Source: Paenalcaligenes hermetiae (GTDB lineage: Bacteria; Pseudomonadota; Gammaproteobacteria; Burkholderiales; Burkholderiaceae_B). From it: a stretch of DNA of 64,000 nt. This document shows, piece after piece, positions 34,240 through 42,063 of this stretch. The DNA lies in the NCBI RefSeq assembly GCF_039543645.1, contig NZ_BAABKD010000009.1:124001-188000 (forward strand), read 5' to 3'. Under the pieces are notes generated by a model. The model did no database searches and was not told the DNA's origin. It saw only the letters and a program-made list of their open reading frames with translations. Position 1 is the first letter of the stretch, and each line of letters begins with the position of its first letter. The position numbers were made by a program, and so were the translations under genes.

Positions 34240-35129
34240 TGGAGAATATTGCATTTATTGGTTTAGGGATTATGGGTGTTCCCATGTGCTTAAATCTGCT
34301 TAAAGCCGGTTATCCAGTAAACACCTACACCCGTAGCCACACCCACCCCTCTATACCCGAAGCCGGTGCCCATCTTTGTGATAGCCCGCGAGCGGCCGCT
34401 GAACAGGCTGACATTATTATTCTTATTGTGAATGACACCCCAAACGTTGAGCAGGTTTTATTTGGGGAAAATGGCGTCATCGAAGCCAATCTTCAGGGCA
34501 AGGTCATCGTGGATATGAGTACCATTTCGCCTGTCGCTACCAAAGCATTTGCGCAGAGAGTTCAGGCCGCAGGCGCTGATTATTTGGATGCGCCCGTTTC
34601 TGGCGGTGATGTAGGCGCGCAAGCGGGCACATTAAGCATTATGGTGGGTGGCTCTGAATCCGCTTTTCAACGTGTGTTACCACTTTTTCAAGTGATGGGA
34701 AAAAACATCACTCATGTCGGCGATGTAGGCGCTGGTCAAATTACGAAAATGGCTAACCAAGTCATTGTGGCACAGAGCATCCAAGCCGTTGCAGAAGCCT
34801 TAGTGCTCGCCTCTAAAGCTGGGGCGGACCCAGAAAAAGTACGACAAGCGCTCATGGGAGGGTTTGCAAACTCACGGATTTTAGAGGTCCACGGTAAGCG
34901 CATGACCGCGGGCACATTTACCCCGGGGTTTAAAGTCAACCTACATCAAAAAGACATCACCAGTGCGCTCAACACAGCTCGCGAACTCGGGGTGGCCTTA
35001 CCCGGGGCGGCGCTCTTTCAACAATTGCTCAGTAGCTGCATCGCCCAAGGCGGTAGCGAGTGGGATCACTCTGCCGTGATTAAAGTCATCGAGCAGCTGG
35101 CCAACCATTCGATTCGTGATGACAGCTAA
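34239..35129 (+). CDS. garR: Tartronate semialdehyde (2-hydroxy-3-oxopropionate) reductase
   Basis: A 296-residue beta-hydroxyacid dehydrogenase that reduces tartronate semialdehyde to D-glycerate with NAD(P)H. The N-terminal Rossmann loop is FIGLGIMGVPMCLNLLKAGY; the substrate-binding DAPVSGGDVGAQAGTL and the catalytic-Lys region GAGQITKMANQVIVAQ are intact, and FKVNLHQKDI follows. The ATG overlaps hyi by one base (TAATG) and its end overlaps the glycerate kinase start. The name glxR would fit equally; the two cannot be separated from sequence alone. Confidence 0.94.
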   Translation: MENIAFIGLGIMGVPMCLNLLKAGYPVNTYTRSHTHPSIPEAGAHLCDSPRAAAEQADIIILIVNDTPNVEQVLFGENGVIEANLQGKVIVDMSTISPVATKAFAQRVQAAGADYLDAPVSGGDVGAQAGTLSIMVGGSESAFQRVLPLFQVMGKNITHVGDVGAGQITKMANQVIVAQSIQAVAEALVLASKAGADPEKVRQALMGGFANSRILEVHGKRMTAGTFTPGFKVNLHQKDITSALNTARELGVALPGAALFQQLLSSCIAQGGSEWDHSAVIKVIEQLANHSIRDDS

Positions 35130-36393
35130 CCATATTACCCTTTTACGCGCCGGCTTTAGCGCGGCTGTACAAGCCGCCCAAGCCAAGTATGCGCTACCAC
35201 CCTACTTACCAACACCGCCGTCGGGGCGCACTATTGTCATCGGGATGGGTAAAGCCGGCGCCGCCATGGCGCAAGCCGTAGAAAACGCGTGGCAAGGGGA
35301 TAAAAGTCAGCTTAGCGGGGTGGTCGTGGTTCCCTATGGCTCTACGCTCCCTACCCAGCGTATACGCCTCATCGAAGCGGCGCACCCTGTTCCCGACCAC
35401 AACAGCGTGCAAGCCAGCCAACAAATACATCAGGCCGTTCACGCGCTAAGCGCCGACGATCTGGTTATTTGCCTTATTTCTGGGGGCGGCTCGTCTTTAT
35501 TAAGTCTGCCCGCCACAGGCCTAACACTAGAAGCAAAACAGCAACTTAGCCAACAACTATTACACAGTGGTGCCAGCATTGATGAAATCAACATCGTGCG
35601 CAAACACTTATCAGCGATCAAGGGGGGGCGCTTGGCCGCCGCCTGCTACCCTGCGCGTGTGGTCAATTTAATTATTTCTGATGTACCCGGTGATGACCCT
35701 AGCCATATCGCTTCGGGTCCTACCGTCGCAGACCCCAGTAGCGCACAAGCCGCCTTACAGATCCTACAGCACTATGCCATTGCCCTAAGTCCCACCATAC
35801 AGCATGGGCTCCAGAGCTGCGCTTGGGAAAGCATCAAAGCAGACGACCCTCGCTTAGCACGCGTCCAAACGCATGTTATCGCCACCCCACACACAGCCTT
35901 ACAGGCCGCGGCTACGCTTTACCAAGAACAGGGTTATACGCCTCTTGTTTTGGGTGACACCATCGAGGGCGAAGCCAAAGAAGTAGCAAAAGTAATGGCA
36001 GCCATCGTCAAATATTGTCAAAAACATGGGCAGCCTGCTGCCGCGCCCGCTGTGCTCCTTTCTGGTGGTGAAACTACAGTACAGGTGAAAGGAAATGGCT
36101 GCGGAGGCCGCAATGTGGAGTTTTTACTGGCGCTACTTATCACCCTAAAAGATCAATTTCCTTATGCTGCGCTAGCTGCTGACACCGATGGTGTAGATGG
36201 CGCAGCACCTGTAGCTGGTGCGTTTATTACCGATCAAAGCTGGAACAAAGCCCTGGCTCTTGGCCTTGACCCCATGGATTATTTGCAACGACAAGACGCC
36301 CATCAGTTTTTTCAGCGCTTGGATCAGCAACTGATTACCGGCCCCACTCAAACCAATGTCAATGACTTTCGAGCTATTTTACTGCCTGCTTAG
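35119..36393 (+). CDS. Glycerate kinase, GckA/TtuD (MOFRL) type
   Basis: A 424-residue class II glycerate kinase, phosphorylating D-glycerate to 2-phosphoglycerate with ATP. It has the N-terminal DUF4147 domain (IVIGMGKAGAAMAQAVENAW, LISGGGSSLLSLPATG, NIVRKHLSAIKGGRLA) and the C-terminal MOFRL domain (VLLSGGETTVQVKGNGCGGRNVEFLLAL, AADTDGVDGAAPVAGAF). I prefer ATG 35119 to the adjacent in-frame GTG 35116. It overlaps garR by 11 bases and is last in the operon. The minus-strand terminator at 36428-36457 belongs to the small RNA, and no plus-strand terminator was seen. Confidence 0.92.
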   Translation: MTANHITLLRAGFSAAVQAAQAKYALPPYLPTPPSGRTIVIGMGKAGAAMAQAVENAWQGDKSQLSGVVVVPYGSTLPTQRIRLIEAAHPVPDHNSVQASQQIHQAVHALSADDLVICLISGGGSSLLSLPATGLTLEAKQQLSQQLLHSGASIDEINIVRKHLSAIKGGRLAAACYPARVVNLIISDVPGDDPSHIASGPTVADPSSAQAALQILQHYAIALSPTIQHGLQSCAWESIKADDPRLARVQTHVIATPHTALQAAATLYQEQGYTPLVLGDTIEGEAKEVAKVMAAIVKYCQKHGQPAAAPAVLLSGGETTVQVKGNGCGGRNVEFLLALLITLKDQFPYAALAADTDGVDGAAPVAGAFITDQSWNKALALGLDPMDYLQRQDAHQFFQRLDQQLITGPTQTNVNDFRAILLPA

Positions 36394-36427
36394 ATGATAA
36401 TTTTTGCTCTAAATAATCGTTTAGGCA

Positions 36428-36457
36428 AAAAAAAACCCGAGATCAAAAGATCTCGGG
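36428..36457 (-). terminator. Intrinsic terminator of the predicted small RNA
   Basis: Perfect 9-bp stem CCCGAGATC / GATCTCGGG (36436-36444 and 36449-36457), loop of four bases. On the minus strand it is followed by nine T residues (36427-36435), an ideal intrinsic terminator. It ends the small RNA at 36428-36578 and would also stop read-through from coq7. Confidence 0.92.
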
Positions 36458-36578
36458 CAAATCCACCAAAGGAGGAGGGTGGAGGAGACAACCGGGGCAT
36501 GTCGGGCTACAAGGGGTTTTCCCGAGCCTGCGCAACCAATTAGGGTTTTTACTCTTGCGTTGCGTTTCGACATCCAAT
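36428..36578 (-). ncRNA. Predicted small RNA of about 150 nt with an anti-Shine-Dalgarno hairpin loop
   Basis: The 328-base gap between the glycerate kinase and coq7 genes holds no ORF but a complete transcription unit on the minus strand: promoter (36585-36613), body, terminator. The RNA can fold as: P1 ATGTCG:CGACAT closing a junction; P2 CGCAAC:GTTGCG; P3 GGCT:AGCC with inner GGG-AAAA-CCC; P4 TCCACC:GGTGGA (36478-36483 with 36462-36467) with loop CTCCTCCTTT (36468-36477); P5 the terminator. The P4 loop contains CCTCCTTT, identical to the anti-Shine-Dalgarno tail of betaproteobacterial 16S rRNA, and another CTCCTCC lies just 5' of P4. From memory this resembles the 'Betaproteobacteria toxic small RNA' family, described as having anti-SD loops; that match is not verified. 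Confidence 0.72.
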
Positions 36579-36584
36579 GACTAA

Positions 36585-36613
36585 AGTATAGTGCTTACTT
36601 TTGTGCAATGCAA
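36585..36613 (-). promoter_or_regulatory. Strong sigma70 promoter of the predicted small RNA
   Basis: On the minus strand TTGCAT (36608-36613) and TATACT (36585-36590) are separated by exactly 17 bases. Transcription would start near the A at 36578. Each box differs from consensus by one or two bases. Confidence 0.78.
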
Positions 36614-36721
36614 GATACTTGGGCTTTTTTCTCATGAATCTGTGGTTTTGTAGCAAAAAATCAACAAACTTAGAGAAAAGTCTTTAGGAATAAACCCTAA
36701 TCTTAGTCGTAAGGGATAGTA

Positions 36722-37420
36722 CTAGATCCGATACGCCGTGGTTGTCATCACTTTGGACATGAAACGCATCGCGAGCTTTATAGGGGCAGGCAAGGCTTTA
36801 GCCCCATGATTTTCAGCGGTGGTGCGATGCTCAATCTCATCCAGACGCATTTGTTCAACAATTTTTCGAGAGCGCGTATCGTGCGGGGGCAAAGACTGCA
36901 GGTGGCTATCCAAATGCTGTTCAACCTGACGCTCCGTTTCTGCCATAAAACCTAAGTTATACGGCGTACCTGCACGGCTTGCCACCACACCTAGCCCTAA
37001 AGATGCAGCATACCAAAAAGGATTAAAAATACTAGGGCGACTGCCTAGTTCTTTTAAGCGATCATCGCACCACACCAAATGATCCACCTCCTCGGTGGCA
37101 GCCTCGTATAATAAAGCCTTAATCGACTCGTCTTGAGTCATCAACGCTTGCCCACGATAGAGCGCTTGGGCACATACTTCTCCTACATGATTAACGCGCA
37201 TCAAGCCAGCCGCATGACGCGCTTCTTCTGGGCTTAACGTATTGTCCTGCGCCGTTGGCTTACCCGCCGGGTTAGGTCTAGATGCTTGAGCGGAACGACT
37301 GATCACATGCACCGCATGGCCAATTTCTGTTAACACCGTGTCAAACAAAGATGGGCGTCGCTCTAGCTTAGGTACCGACGCTGTTGGAGCGGTATTTTCT
37401 ACTTGAATGGATGTGCTCAT
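36722..37420 (-). CDS. coq7: Demethoxyubiquinone hydroxylase Coq7
   Basis: A 232-residue di-iron monooxygenase that hydroxylates the 2-polyprenyl-3-methyl-6-methoxy-benzoquinone intermediate in ubiquinone synthesis. The ferritin-like iron ligands are visible in HAAGLMRVNHVGEVCAQALYRGQ (ExxH-like), TEEVDHLVWCDDRLKELG, the AETERQVEQHLDSHLQSLP helix, and LDEIEHRTTAENHGA (ExxH). An N-terminal extension of about 55 residues precedes the catalytic core, as in other betaproteobacteria. It is monocistronic and divergent from the osmC-thyA genes. The predicted small RNA lies 144 bases downstream with its own promoter. Confidence 0.95.
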   Translation of the reverse strand: MSTSIQVENTAPTASVPKLERRPSLFDTVLTEIGHAVHVISRSAQASRPNPAGKPTAQDNTLSPEEARHAAGLMRVNHVGEVCAQALYRGQALMTQDESIKALLYEAATEEVDHLVWCDDRLKELGSRPSIFNPFWYAASLGLGVVASRAGTPYNLGFMAETERQVEQHLDSHLQSLPPHDTRSRKIVEQMRLDEIEHRTTAENHGAKALPAPIKLAMRFMSKVMTTTAYRI

Positions 37421-37518
37421 TTAATCCTCGCATAAATTGTAGGCTTACAATCATGCTATTGTAATGCCAAAGTCGTTATGAGCTTTTGGGCTAAATCAGT
37501 AAAAGGACTATACCTATC

Positions 37519-37941
37519 ATGAAATGTACGGTTAATTGGAATCATAATAATGGCATGCTGTTTGTGGCGAGCACAGGCAGTGGTCACGTCACTGTCATGG
37601 ACGGTGCGGTCGAGGGTGGCGGCAATGATAGCGCCCCACGTCCGATGGAAATGCTCCTTGCTGGGGCTGGGGGATGCGCGGCATACGATGTGGTGTTGAT
37701 TTTAAAGCGGGGGCGCCATGCCGTCACAGACTGCCAAGTTAGCCTTGTTGCTGAGCGCGCAGACACCGACCCCAAAGTCTTCACCCAAATTCACTTTGCC
37801 TTTATCGTCAGTGGCAAAGACTTACCGGAAAATGCCGTTGAGCGTGCTGTCAAACTATCCCATGATAAGTACTGCTCGGCCAGTGCCATGCTCGGTAAAA
37901 CCGCTAATATCACTTACTCTGTCGAGATTCGGAACAGCTAA
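37519..37941 (+). CDS. OsmC-family protein (YhfA type)
   Basis: A 140-residue OsmC/Ohr-fold protein. It has the short YhfA-like form: GRNHNNGMLF-like N-terminal strand region, PRPMEMLLAGAGGCAAYDVVLILKRGR with the first redox Cys, and HDKYCSASAMLGKTANI with the second Cys, giving the peroxidase Cys pair of the superfamily. It probably reduces organic hydroperoxides or handles small thiols. The ATG follows AAAGGACTATACCTATC. It ends 2 bases before thyA, so the two genes are likely co-transcribed. Confidence 0.9.
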   Translation: MKCTVNWNHNNGMLFVASTGSGHVTVMDGAVEGGGNDSAPRPMEMLLAGAGGCAAYDVVLILKRGRHAVTDCQVSLVAERADTDPKVFTQIHFAFIVSGKDLPENAVERAVKLSHDKYCSASAMLGKTANITYSVEIRNS

Positions 37942-37943
37942 TT

Positions 37944-38747
37944 ATGGGCTCCTATAATCAATACGAAACTCTCATGCGCCATGTATACGAACACGGCACA
38001 ATAAAAAATGATCGCACCGGAACCGGCACCAAATCCGTATTTGGATACCAAATGCGTTTTGACTTAGCTAACGGTTTTCCACTGATCACCACCAAAAAAC
38101 TGCACACACGCTCCATTTTTATTGAGTTATTGTGGTTTTTACGCGGTGATAACAACATCAAGTGGCTGCATGATCATAACGTTACCATCTGGGACGAGTG
38201 GGCCGATGCAAATGGTGATCTCGGCCCAATTTATGGGGTGCAGTGGCGCTCCTGGCCCGCTCCTAATGGCACACATATTGATCAAATCACGGACCTGATC
38301 AAACAAATTAAAACCAATCCTGATTCGCGGCGCTTAATCGTATCGGCCTGGAACGTGGGTGATATTCCAAATATGGCTTTACCGCCTTGTCACGCCCTAT
38401 TTCAATTTTATGTGGCCGATGGCAAATTATCCTGCCAACTCTATCAGCGCAGCGCAGATATTTTTCTTGGTGTGCCTTTCAATATTGCCAGCTACGCCCT
38501 TTTAACCCATATGGTGGCGCAACAGTGTGATCTCGATGTGGGCGATTTTATTTGGACAGGTGGTGACTGCCACCTATACAGTAACCACATGGAACAAGTA
38601 CAGCTACAGCTCAGCCGCGACCCTCGCCCCTATCCAAAGCTTAAACTGCGTCGTAAACCGGCCTCGATTTTTGACTATGAATACGAAGATTTCGAAATCG
38701 TCGGCTACGACCCCCATCCACATATCAAAGCCCCTGTGGCGGTTTAA
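37944..38747 (+). CDS. thyA: Thymidylate synthase
   Basis: A 267-residue ThyA, which methylates dUMP to dTMP with methylene-tetrahydrofolate and releases dihydrofolate. Motifs: NDRTGTGTKSVFGYQMRFDL, LHTRSIFIELLWFLRGD, the catalytic Cys in ALPPCHALFQFYV, the dUMP-binding QRSADIFLGVPFNIASYALL, and GGDCHLYSNHMEQV. Length is standard. It lies 2 bases after the osmC gene and 5 bases before the DHFR fusion, the enzyme that recycles its dihydrofolate product. Confidence 0.98.
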   Translation: MGSYNQYETLMRHVYEHGTIKNDRTGTGTKSVFGYQMRFDLANGFPLITTKKLHTRSIFIELLWFLRGDNNIKWLHDHNVTIWDEWADANGDLGPIYGVQWRSWPAPNGTHIDQITDLIKQIKTNPDSRRLIVSAWNVGDIPNMALPPCHALFQFYVADGKLSCQLYQRSADIFLGVPFNIASYALLTHMVAQQCDLDVGDFIWTGGDCHLYSNHMEQVQLQLSRDPRPYPKLKLRRKPASIFDYEYEDFEIVGYDPHPHIKAPVAV

Positions 38748-38752
38748 TCCCT

Positions 38753-40390
38753 ATGTCTACACCCTCGCTTCGTCTTGTGGTGGCGTACTCCACCAATCGC
38801 TGCATTGGCAAAGATAACGATTTGCCTTGGCGTTTACCTAACGATCTAGCTCATTTTAAAGCCGCCACCATGGGGCTACCCATTATTATGGGGCGCAAAA
38901 CGTGGGAATCACTGGGGCGACCATTACCTGGACGCCCCAATCTGGTTATCAGCCGCAACCCCAATTATGTCGCTCACGGTGCTACTGTTTACCCAGACCT
39001 GGACAGCGCCATTGCCGCCTGTCATGGTTACGACACCGCTTGCATCATTGGGGGTGAGCAGATTTTTCAACTCGGACTAGCAATAGCCGATGAGCTGATT
39101 GCCACCGAAGTGCACGCCCACGTAGATGGAGACACCTTTTTCCCACCGCTTCCTGCTGGCTGGACCGAGGTGCAACGCGAGCCGCAACCCGAAGAAAACG
39201 GCTATCGTTATGATTTTGTAATCTATAAACATCGCCCATCTATACGTAGCCCACTACCCCATCTTCGCCCCAATATTTTTTCCTATATGTCGGGTTTAGC
39301 TGCTCAACACAAAGCAGTGAATTTAGCCCAAGGCTTTCCCGATTTTGGCTGTGATCCGGCATTACTGCATTGGCTAGATCATTATGCAAAACAGGGTATG
39401 AACCAATACGCGCCTGGTGCAGGAGTCTTAGCTTTACGCCAACAGATTAGTCACTACCTTGAGCGAAGAGACGGCCACACCTATGATCCTGAGCAAAATA
39501 TTACGGTGACCGCCGGCGCCACCGAAGCCTTATTTTGCTCAATTTTGGCTTTTGTGGGGGCTGGCGATGAGGCCATCATCCTAGAGCCTGCTTACGATAC
39601 CTACGAGCCCACCATCGAATTAGCCGGTGGCATCGTGAAGCGTCTACCTCTACATGCCCCCGATTTTGCGATTGACTGGGAGGCTCTGGAACAGCTACTA
39701 AGCCCTAAAACCAAACTACTGATTCTTAATACCCCTCACAACCCAAGTGGCACCATTTTACAACCCGCAGACCTGCAGCAACTGGCACAACGGCTACGCC
39801 GTACTCAAGTTGTTGTGATCAGCGATGAGGTCTACGCCGATATGGTCTTTGCCCCCCAACAGCATCATAGTGTGGCCACTCATTCCGAACTACGCGAACG
39901 CAGTGTGGTTATTGGCTCATTTGGTAAAAGCTTTCATATTACAGGTTGGAAAGTGGGTTTTTGCGCAGCTCCAGCTTATCTCAGCGAGGAAATCCGCAAA
40001 ATTCATAATCTCACGACGTTCTCTGTACATACCCCCTCGCAATTTGCCTTAGCCAAAATCATGCAGGACCCTGCACAGATTGCTGCTGTGGCACCTATGT
40101 ATGCTGAAAAACGGGCTTATTTTCTTCAGGGTTTAGCCCACACAGCCTGGCGTTTTTTACCTAGTGCGGGCAGCTACTTTATTACGGCAGACTATTCCGC
40201 CTTTAGCACAGAAAACGATATGGATTTTTGCCATCGCCTAATTCAAGAGTATGGAGTCGCCGCTATCCCATATAGTGCATTCTACAAAGAAGCTCCCACC
40301 GAGCAGCGCCTAATCCGTTTTTGCTTTGCTAAAACAACCCAAACCTTAGATGCAGCCATTACACGCTTGCGGCGTCTTCAACCGCGCTAA
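38753..40390 (+). CDS. folA: Fusion of dihydrofolate reductase and YbdL-like aminotransferase
   Basis: One uninterrupted 545-residue frame. Residues 1-162 are a complete DHFR (VVAYSTNRCIGKDNDLPWRLPNDLAHFK with catalytic Asp31; MGRKTWESLGRPLPGRPN; IIGGEQIF; ending ENGYRYDFVIYKH), which regenerates tetrahydrofolate after ThyA. After a short linker (RPSIRSPLPHL) residues 172-545 form a fold-type I PLP aminotransferase of the YbdL/methionine aminotransferase type (LAQGFPDFG, TVTAGATEALF, LNTPHNPSG, SDEVYADMVF, SFGKSFHITGWK with the PLP Lys392). No stop or start codon with a ribosome-binding site separates the parts; ATG 39287 (residue 179) would be the only plausible internal start and would lose conserved upstream residues. 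A terminator follows at 40405-40434. Confidence 0.9.
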   Translation: MSTPSLRLVVAYSTNRCIGKDNDLPWRLPNDLAHFKAATMGLPIIMGRKTWESLGRPLPGRPNLVISRNPNYVAHGATVYPDLDSAIAACHGYDTACIIGGEQIFQLGLAIADELIATEVHAHVDGDTFFPPLPAGWTEVQREPQPEENGYRYDFVIYKHRPSIRSPLPHLRPNIFSYMSGLAAQHKAVNLAQGFPDFGCDPALLHWLDHYAKQGMNQYAPGAGVLALRQQISHYLERRDGHTYDPEQNITVTAGATEALFCSILAFVGAGDEAIILEPAYDTYEPTIELAGGIVKRLPLHAPDFAIDWEALEQLLSPKTKLLILNTPHNPSGTILQPADLQQLAQRLRRTQVVVISDEVYADMVFAPQQHHSVATHSELRERSVVIGSFGKSFHITGWKVGFCAAPAYLSEEIRKIHNLTTFSVHTPSQFALAKIMQDPAQIAAVAPMYAEKRAYFLQGLAHTAWRFLPSAGSYFITADYSAFSTENDMDFCHRLIQEYGVAAIPYSAFYKEAPTEQRLIRFCFAKTTQTLDAAITRLRRLQPR

Positions 40391-40404
40391 CACCCAAAAC
40401 ACAT

Positions 40405-40434
40405 AAGGGGCTGGTATTACCCAGCCCCTTTTAT
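40405..40434 (+). terminator. Terminator of the thyA/folA-fusion operon
   Basis: Perfect 10-bp stem AAGGGGCTGG / CCAGCCCCTT (40405-40414 and 40421-40430), loop TATTAC, then TTAT. It may also serve gcvH on the other strand. Confidence 0.85.
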
Positions 40435-40467
40435 AAAACCAAGTGTATCACTCCGGTGATTTGCGCT

Positions 40468-40842
40468 TCAGCTATTTTCTGCTTGATATTGCTCCGCGCT
40501 TAATAAAGCATCCACATCACTTATCTGCGACGGTTTGAGCTTAAAAATCCATGTTTCATAAGGCTGATCATTAAGTAACTCCGGAGCATCATTCAACTGC
40601 TCATTAAAAGCAATGACCTCACCAGCTACAGGGGCATAAATGTCCGAAGCCGCTTTTACTGACTCCACCACGCCGGCCACATCCCCAGCCTGTAAATGCA
40701 CACCGGTTTTAAAATCACCGACAAAAACCAAATCGCCCAATTGGTCTTGAGCAAAATCCGTAATGCCAACCCAGACCTCGTCACCTTTGACTAAAGCCCA
40801 TTCGTGAGTTGCTAGATATTTTCGATCTGTTGGTAAGCGCAT
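40468..40842 (-). CDS. gcvH: Glycine cleavage system H protein
   Basis: A 124-residue lipoyl carrier protein. It shows HEWALVKGDEVWVGITDFAQDQLGDLVFV, the lipoylation site VVESVKAASDIYAPVAGEV (Lys in ESVKAAS), and NDQPYETWIFKLKPSQ. It shuttles the aminomethyl group between GcvP, GcvT and GcvL. The gene is the last of a minus-strand series (12 bases after the YhiN gene); gcvT and gcvP, usually adjacent, are absent from the window. The ATG at 40842 has AAGGAG upstream (TATAAGGAAAGGAGTATATG). Confidence 0.95.
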   Translation of the reverse strand: MRLPTDRKYLATHEWALVKGDEVWVGITDFAQDQLGDLVFVGDFKTGVHLQAGDVAGVVESVKAASDIYAPVAGEVIAFNEQLNDAPELLNDQPYETWIFKLKPSQISDVDALLSAEQYQAENS

Positions 40843-40854
40843 ATACTCCTTTCC

Positions 40855-42060
40855 TTATAAAGCTCGGCCACAAGCCACAGCTGACGCCCATGCCCATTGA
40901 AAATTATAACCCCCAAGCCAACCCGTGACATCCACTGCTTCCCCAATAAAATATAAATTTGGGTGGGTTTTAACGGCCATGGTTTTCTGATTAAGCTCGT
41001 TCGTATCGACGCCACCACGCATCACTTCCGCTTTTTTATACCCTGCTGTACCGGTTGGAAAAAGCGTCCAAGACTGTAGCGCCTGCCCCAGTTGTAATAA
41101 AGCCTTATCCCCCATATCTGCCACTTTTTTTTGCTCCCAACCAGCGGGTAAGATTTGCATTGCGTTTAGCCATTGCTCCACCAGTCGCCGCGGCAAAAAA
41201 GTAGCTAAATAATTATCCAATTGCTGTCTATTGCCTTTTTTAGCCGCCACCAACTGCTGTCCCAAGTCTTGTTCTGGCAGCAAGTTAATACAAATGCTTT
41301 GTCCCGGCTGCCAATAGCTGGAAATCTGCAAAATACCTGGACCAGATAAACCGCGGTGTGTGAAGAGTAAATCTTCCAAAAACTGAACCCGTGGCTTTGT
41401 TTGATTCGATAACATGACCTCGGCACTCACACCGCTTAAGGGCACAAAAGGCTTCCATGATGATGCATCGAACGTCAACGGCACCAATGCAGGCCTAGGC
41501 TCAACAACTTTTAAACCAAACTGTCGAGCCACACGCAAGGCAAAATCCGTCGCCCCCACCTGAGGTAAAGCCATGCCGCCAGTAGCGATCACTAACTGCT
41601 CACAGGCAATCGCGCCCCCATCTGTAGCAAGCTGATAACCACTATCCGTTTTTTGAATGGCTTGTACAGCACAAGGCATACGCCATGAAACATTACCTTT
41701 GGCACACTCCTGGCGCAAAAGCTGAATGATGGACTCACTGGAGTCATCACAAAACAACTGCCCTTTATGCTTTTCGTGCCAAGCAATCCCGTACGCATTG
41801 ACCAACCGCAAAAAGTCTTGTGGCGTGTACGCTGACAAAGCCGAGCGGCAAAAATGCGGATTTTGAGAAATAAAGTTTTGGGCGGTGGTACCAATATTGG
41901 TGAAATTACAGCGACCGCCCCCAGAAATGCGAATTTTTTCTGCTAGCTTTTTGGCGTGGTCGATTAAGACCACGCGCAAGCCTCGTTGCCCTGCCACGCT
42001 GGCAGCCATCATACCCGCAGCGCCGGCACCGATAACTGCCACATCAAAATGAACCACCAT
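40855..42060 (-). CDS. FAD-dependent oxidoreductase, HI0933/YhiN/BaiN family
   Basis: A 401-residue flavoprotein of the HI0933-like family. The N-terminal FAD loop is VAVIGAGAAGMMAASVAGQRG, followed by the family-specific SGGGRCNFTN block, FFCDDSSE-like region, LVIATGGMALPQVGATDFALRVA, and the C-terminal GEAVDVTGWLGGYNFQWAWASA FAD contact. The exact reaction of these proteins is not settled; BaiN-like members reduce steroid intermediates and others bind quinone-like compounds. It lies 3 bases after the decarboxylase stop and 12 bases before gcvH. Confidence 0.9.
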   Translation of the reverse strand: MVVHFDVAVIGAGAAGMMAASVAGQRGLRVVLIDHAKKLAEKIRISGGGRCNFTNIGTTAQNFISQNPHFCRSALSAYTPQDFLRLVNAYGIAWHEKHKGQLFCDDSSESIIQLLRQECAKGNVSWRMPCAVQAIQKTDSGYQLATDGGAIACEQLVIATGGMALPQVGATDFALRVARQFGLKVVEPRPALVPLTFDASSWKPFVPLSGVSAEVMLSNQTKPRVQFLEDLLFTHRGLSGPGILQISSYWQPGQSICINLLPEQDLGQQLVAAKKGNRQQLDNYLATFLPRRLVEQWLNAMQILPAGWEQKKVADMGDKALLQLGQALQSWTLFPTGTAGYKKAEVMRGGVDTNELNQKTMAVKTHPNLYFIGEAVDVTGWLGGYNFQWAWASAVACGRAL

Positions 42061-42063
42061 GGA

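Noticed and set aside
36428..36721. Coding sequence in the coq7-glycerate kinase gap
   Set aside because: No open frame of useful length with a start and ribosome-binding site was seen; promoter, fold and terminator indicate an RNA gene.
39287..40390. Separate aminotransferase gene starting at ATG 39287
   Set aside because: No ribosome-binding site precedes it, and conserved family residues (NIFSYM region) lie upstream in the same frame, so the fused reading is better supported.
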